A stretch of 64,000 bases of DNA. Origin: Pelagibacteraceae bacterium AG-430-F16. GTDB lineage: Bacteria; Pseudomonadota; Alphaproteobacteria; Pelagibacterales; Pelagibacteraceae. The notes beneath the pieces were generated by a model. It was given only the letters and a program-made list of their open reading frames with translations. It was not told where the DNA came from and did not search any database. A program made the translations under genes and the position numbers. How positions within the stretch are numbered: position 1 is the stretch's first letter; each line of letters starts with the position of its first letter. The stretch is taken from the NCBI GenBank assembly GCA_003213015.1, contig QCOG01000002.1, positions 72,001 to 136,000 on the forward strand. The letters are read 5' to 3'. This document shows positions 63,372-64,000 of the stretch, piece after piece.

Positions 63372-63820
63372 TGATTAAAAAATTTTTGATTATAAATTTG
63401 TTTTTATTTAGTTTTTTTTTAACCAATTCTCATGCAGATAACAATACGTATATGTCACTTAAGAATAAAAAAGTAAATGTAAGGTATGGCCCTGGATTAG
63501 ATTACCCAATAAAATTTGTCTTTAATAAAAAAAATTATCCAGTTGAAATTATTGACGAAAAAGAAAATTTTAGAAAAATTTTAGATTTTAAAAAAAATAG
63601 TGGGTGGATTCATAGATCTCAGTTAAAAAAAAGTAGTTCATTTATAACACTAGATACTGTAATTCTTTTTTCTGATAGTACAAAATTTTCAAGACCTATT
63701 GCAAAAATTGAACCAGGTAGATTATTAAATAAAAAAAAGTGTAATTTAAATTGGTGTAGTGTTAAAACTGGAGAATATAAAGGATGGGTTTTAAGAGAAA
63801 GTCTTTGGGGATTAAATTAA
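63368..63820 (+). CDS. secreted SH3-domain protein
   Basis: Signal peptide, then NVRYGPGLDYPIKFVF ... GWIHRSQL and GWVLRESLWGL bacterial SH3 patterns. Confidence 0.85.
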   Translation: MMIKKFLIINLFLFSFFLTNSHADNNTYMSLKNKKVNVRYGPGLDYPIKFVFNKKNYPVEIIDEKENFRKILDFKKNSGWIHRSQLKKSSSFITLDTVILFSDSTKFSRPIAKIEPGRLLNKKKCNLNWCSVKTGEYKGWVLRESLWGLN

Positions 63821-63821
63821 A

Positions 63822-64000
63822 ATGAAATACAAAATAAACGATCAGATTCCTGATTGTGAAGTTTTCCAATTAGTAGATGGAAATCCAAAAAAATTTCAAA
63901 TAAACGATTTTTTTAAAGATAATAAATCTATTCTATTGGGAATGCCCGGTGCGTTTACATCTGTGTGTTCAAATAAACATTTACCAAGTTATAAAAACAA
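63822..64000 (+). CDS. peroxiredoxin (Prx5-like), truncated by window end
   Basis: ATG at 63822; MKYKINDQIPDCEVFQLVDGNPKKFQINDFFKDNKSILLGMPGAFTSVCSNKHLPSYKN with PGAFTxxCS/HLP motif. Confidence 0.88.
   Translation, partial: MKYKINDQIPDCEVFQLVDGNPKKFQINDFFKDNKSILLGMPGAFTSVCSNKHLPSYKN

Overview
The window is an AT-rich, densely packed chromosomal segment. Protein sequences and gene order look like a streamlined marine alphaproteobacterium of the SAR11/Pelagibacterales type (inferred, not searched). Most of it is core housekeeping: aroK-aroB, cobS-cobT, regB, gyrB, thrS-infC-rpmI-rplT-pheS-pheT-lepA, gltBD, uppP, aceE/aceF, thiolase, a Suv3-like helicase-TerB-fdxA-carD cluster, dsbB-coq7, argH-lysA-plsC, dnaN-dnaA-rpsT-mutM, ubiE-ubiB-coaBC-dut, and tRNAs Ser(GGA), Arg(ACG) and Leu(CAA). 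A mixed-strand surface-glycan gene island lies between gyrB and lepA (about 9.5-15.7 kb). The main observations are: (1) the pyruvate dehydrogenase lipoyl domain sits on the N-terminus of E1 (AceE) while the adjacent E2 ORF has none; (2) an ORF absent from the supplied track encodes a 23-aa peptide made only of Met, Ala, Lys and Arg, with a strong Shine-Dalgarno, a 5'UTR hairpin and a bidirectional terminator, convergent to a carD gene that has a long Lys-rich N-terminal extension; (3) a CobS/CobT pair without any visible cobalamin pathway; (4) a palindrome-rich dnaA-rpsT intergenic region that could be oriC. No CRISPR arrays, transposases, integrases, prophage genes or rRNA genes were seen.
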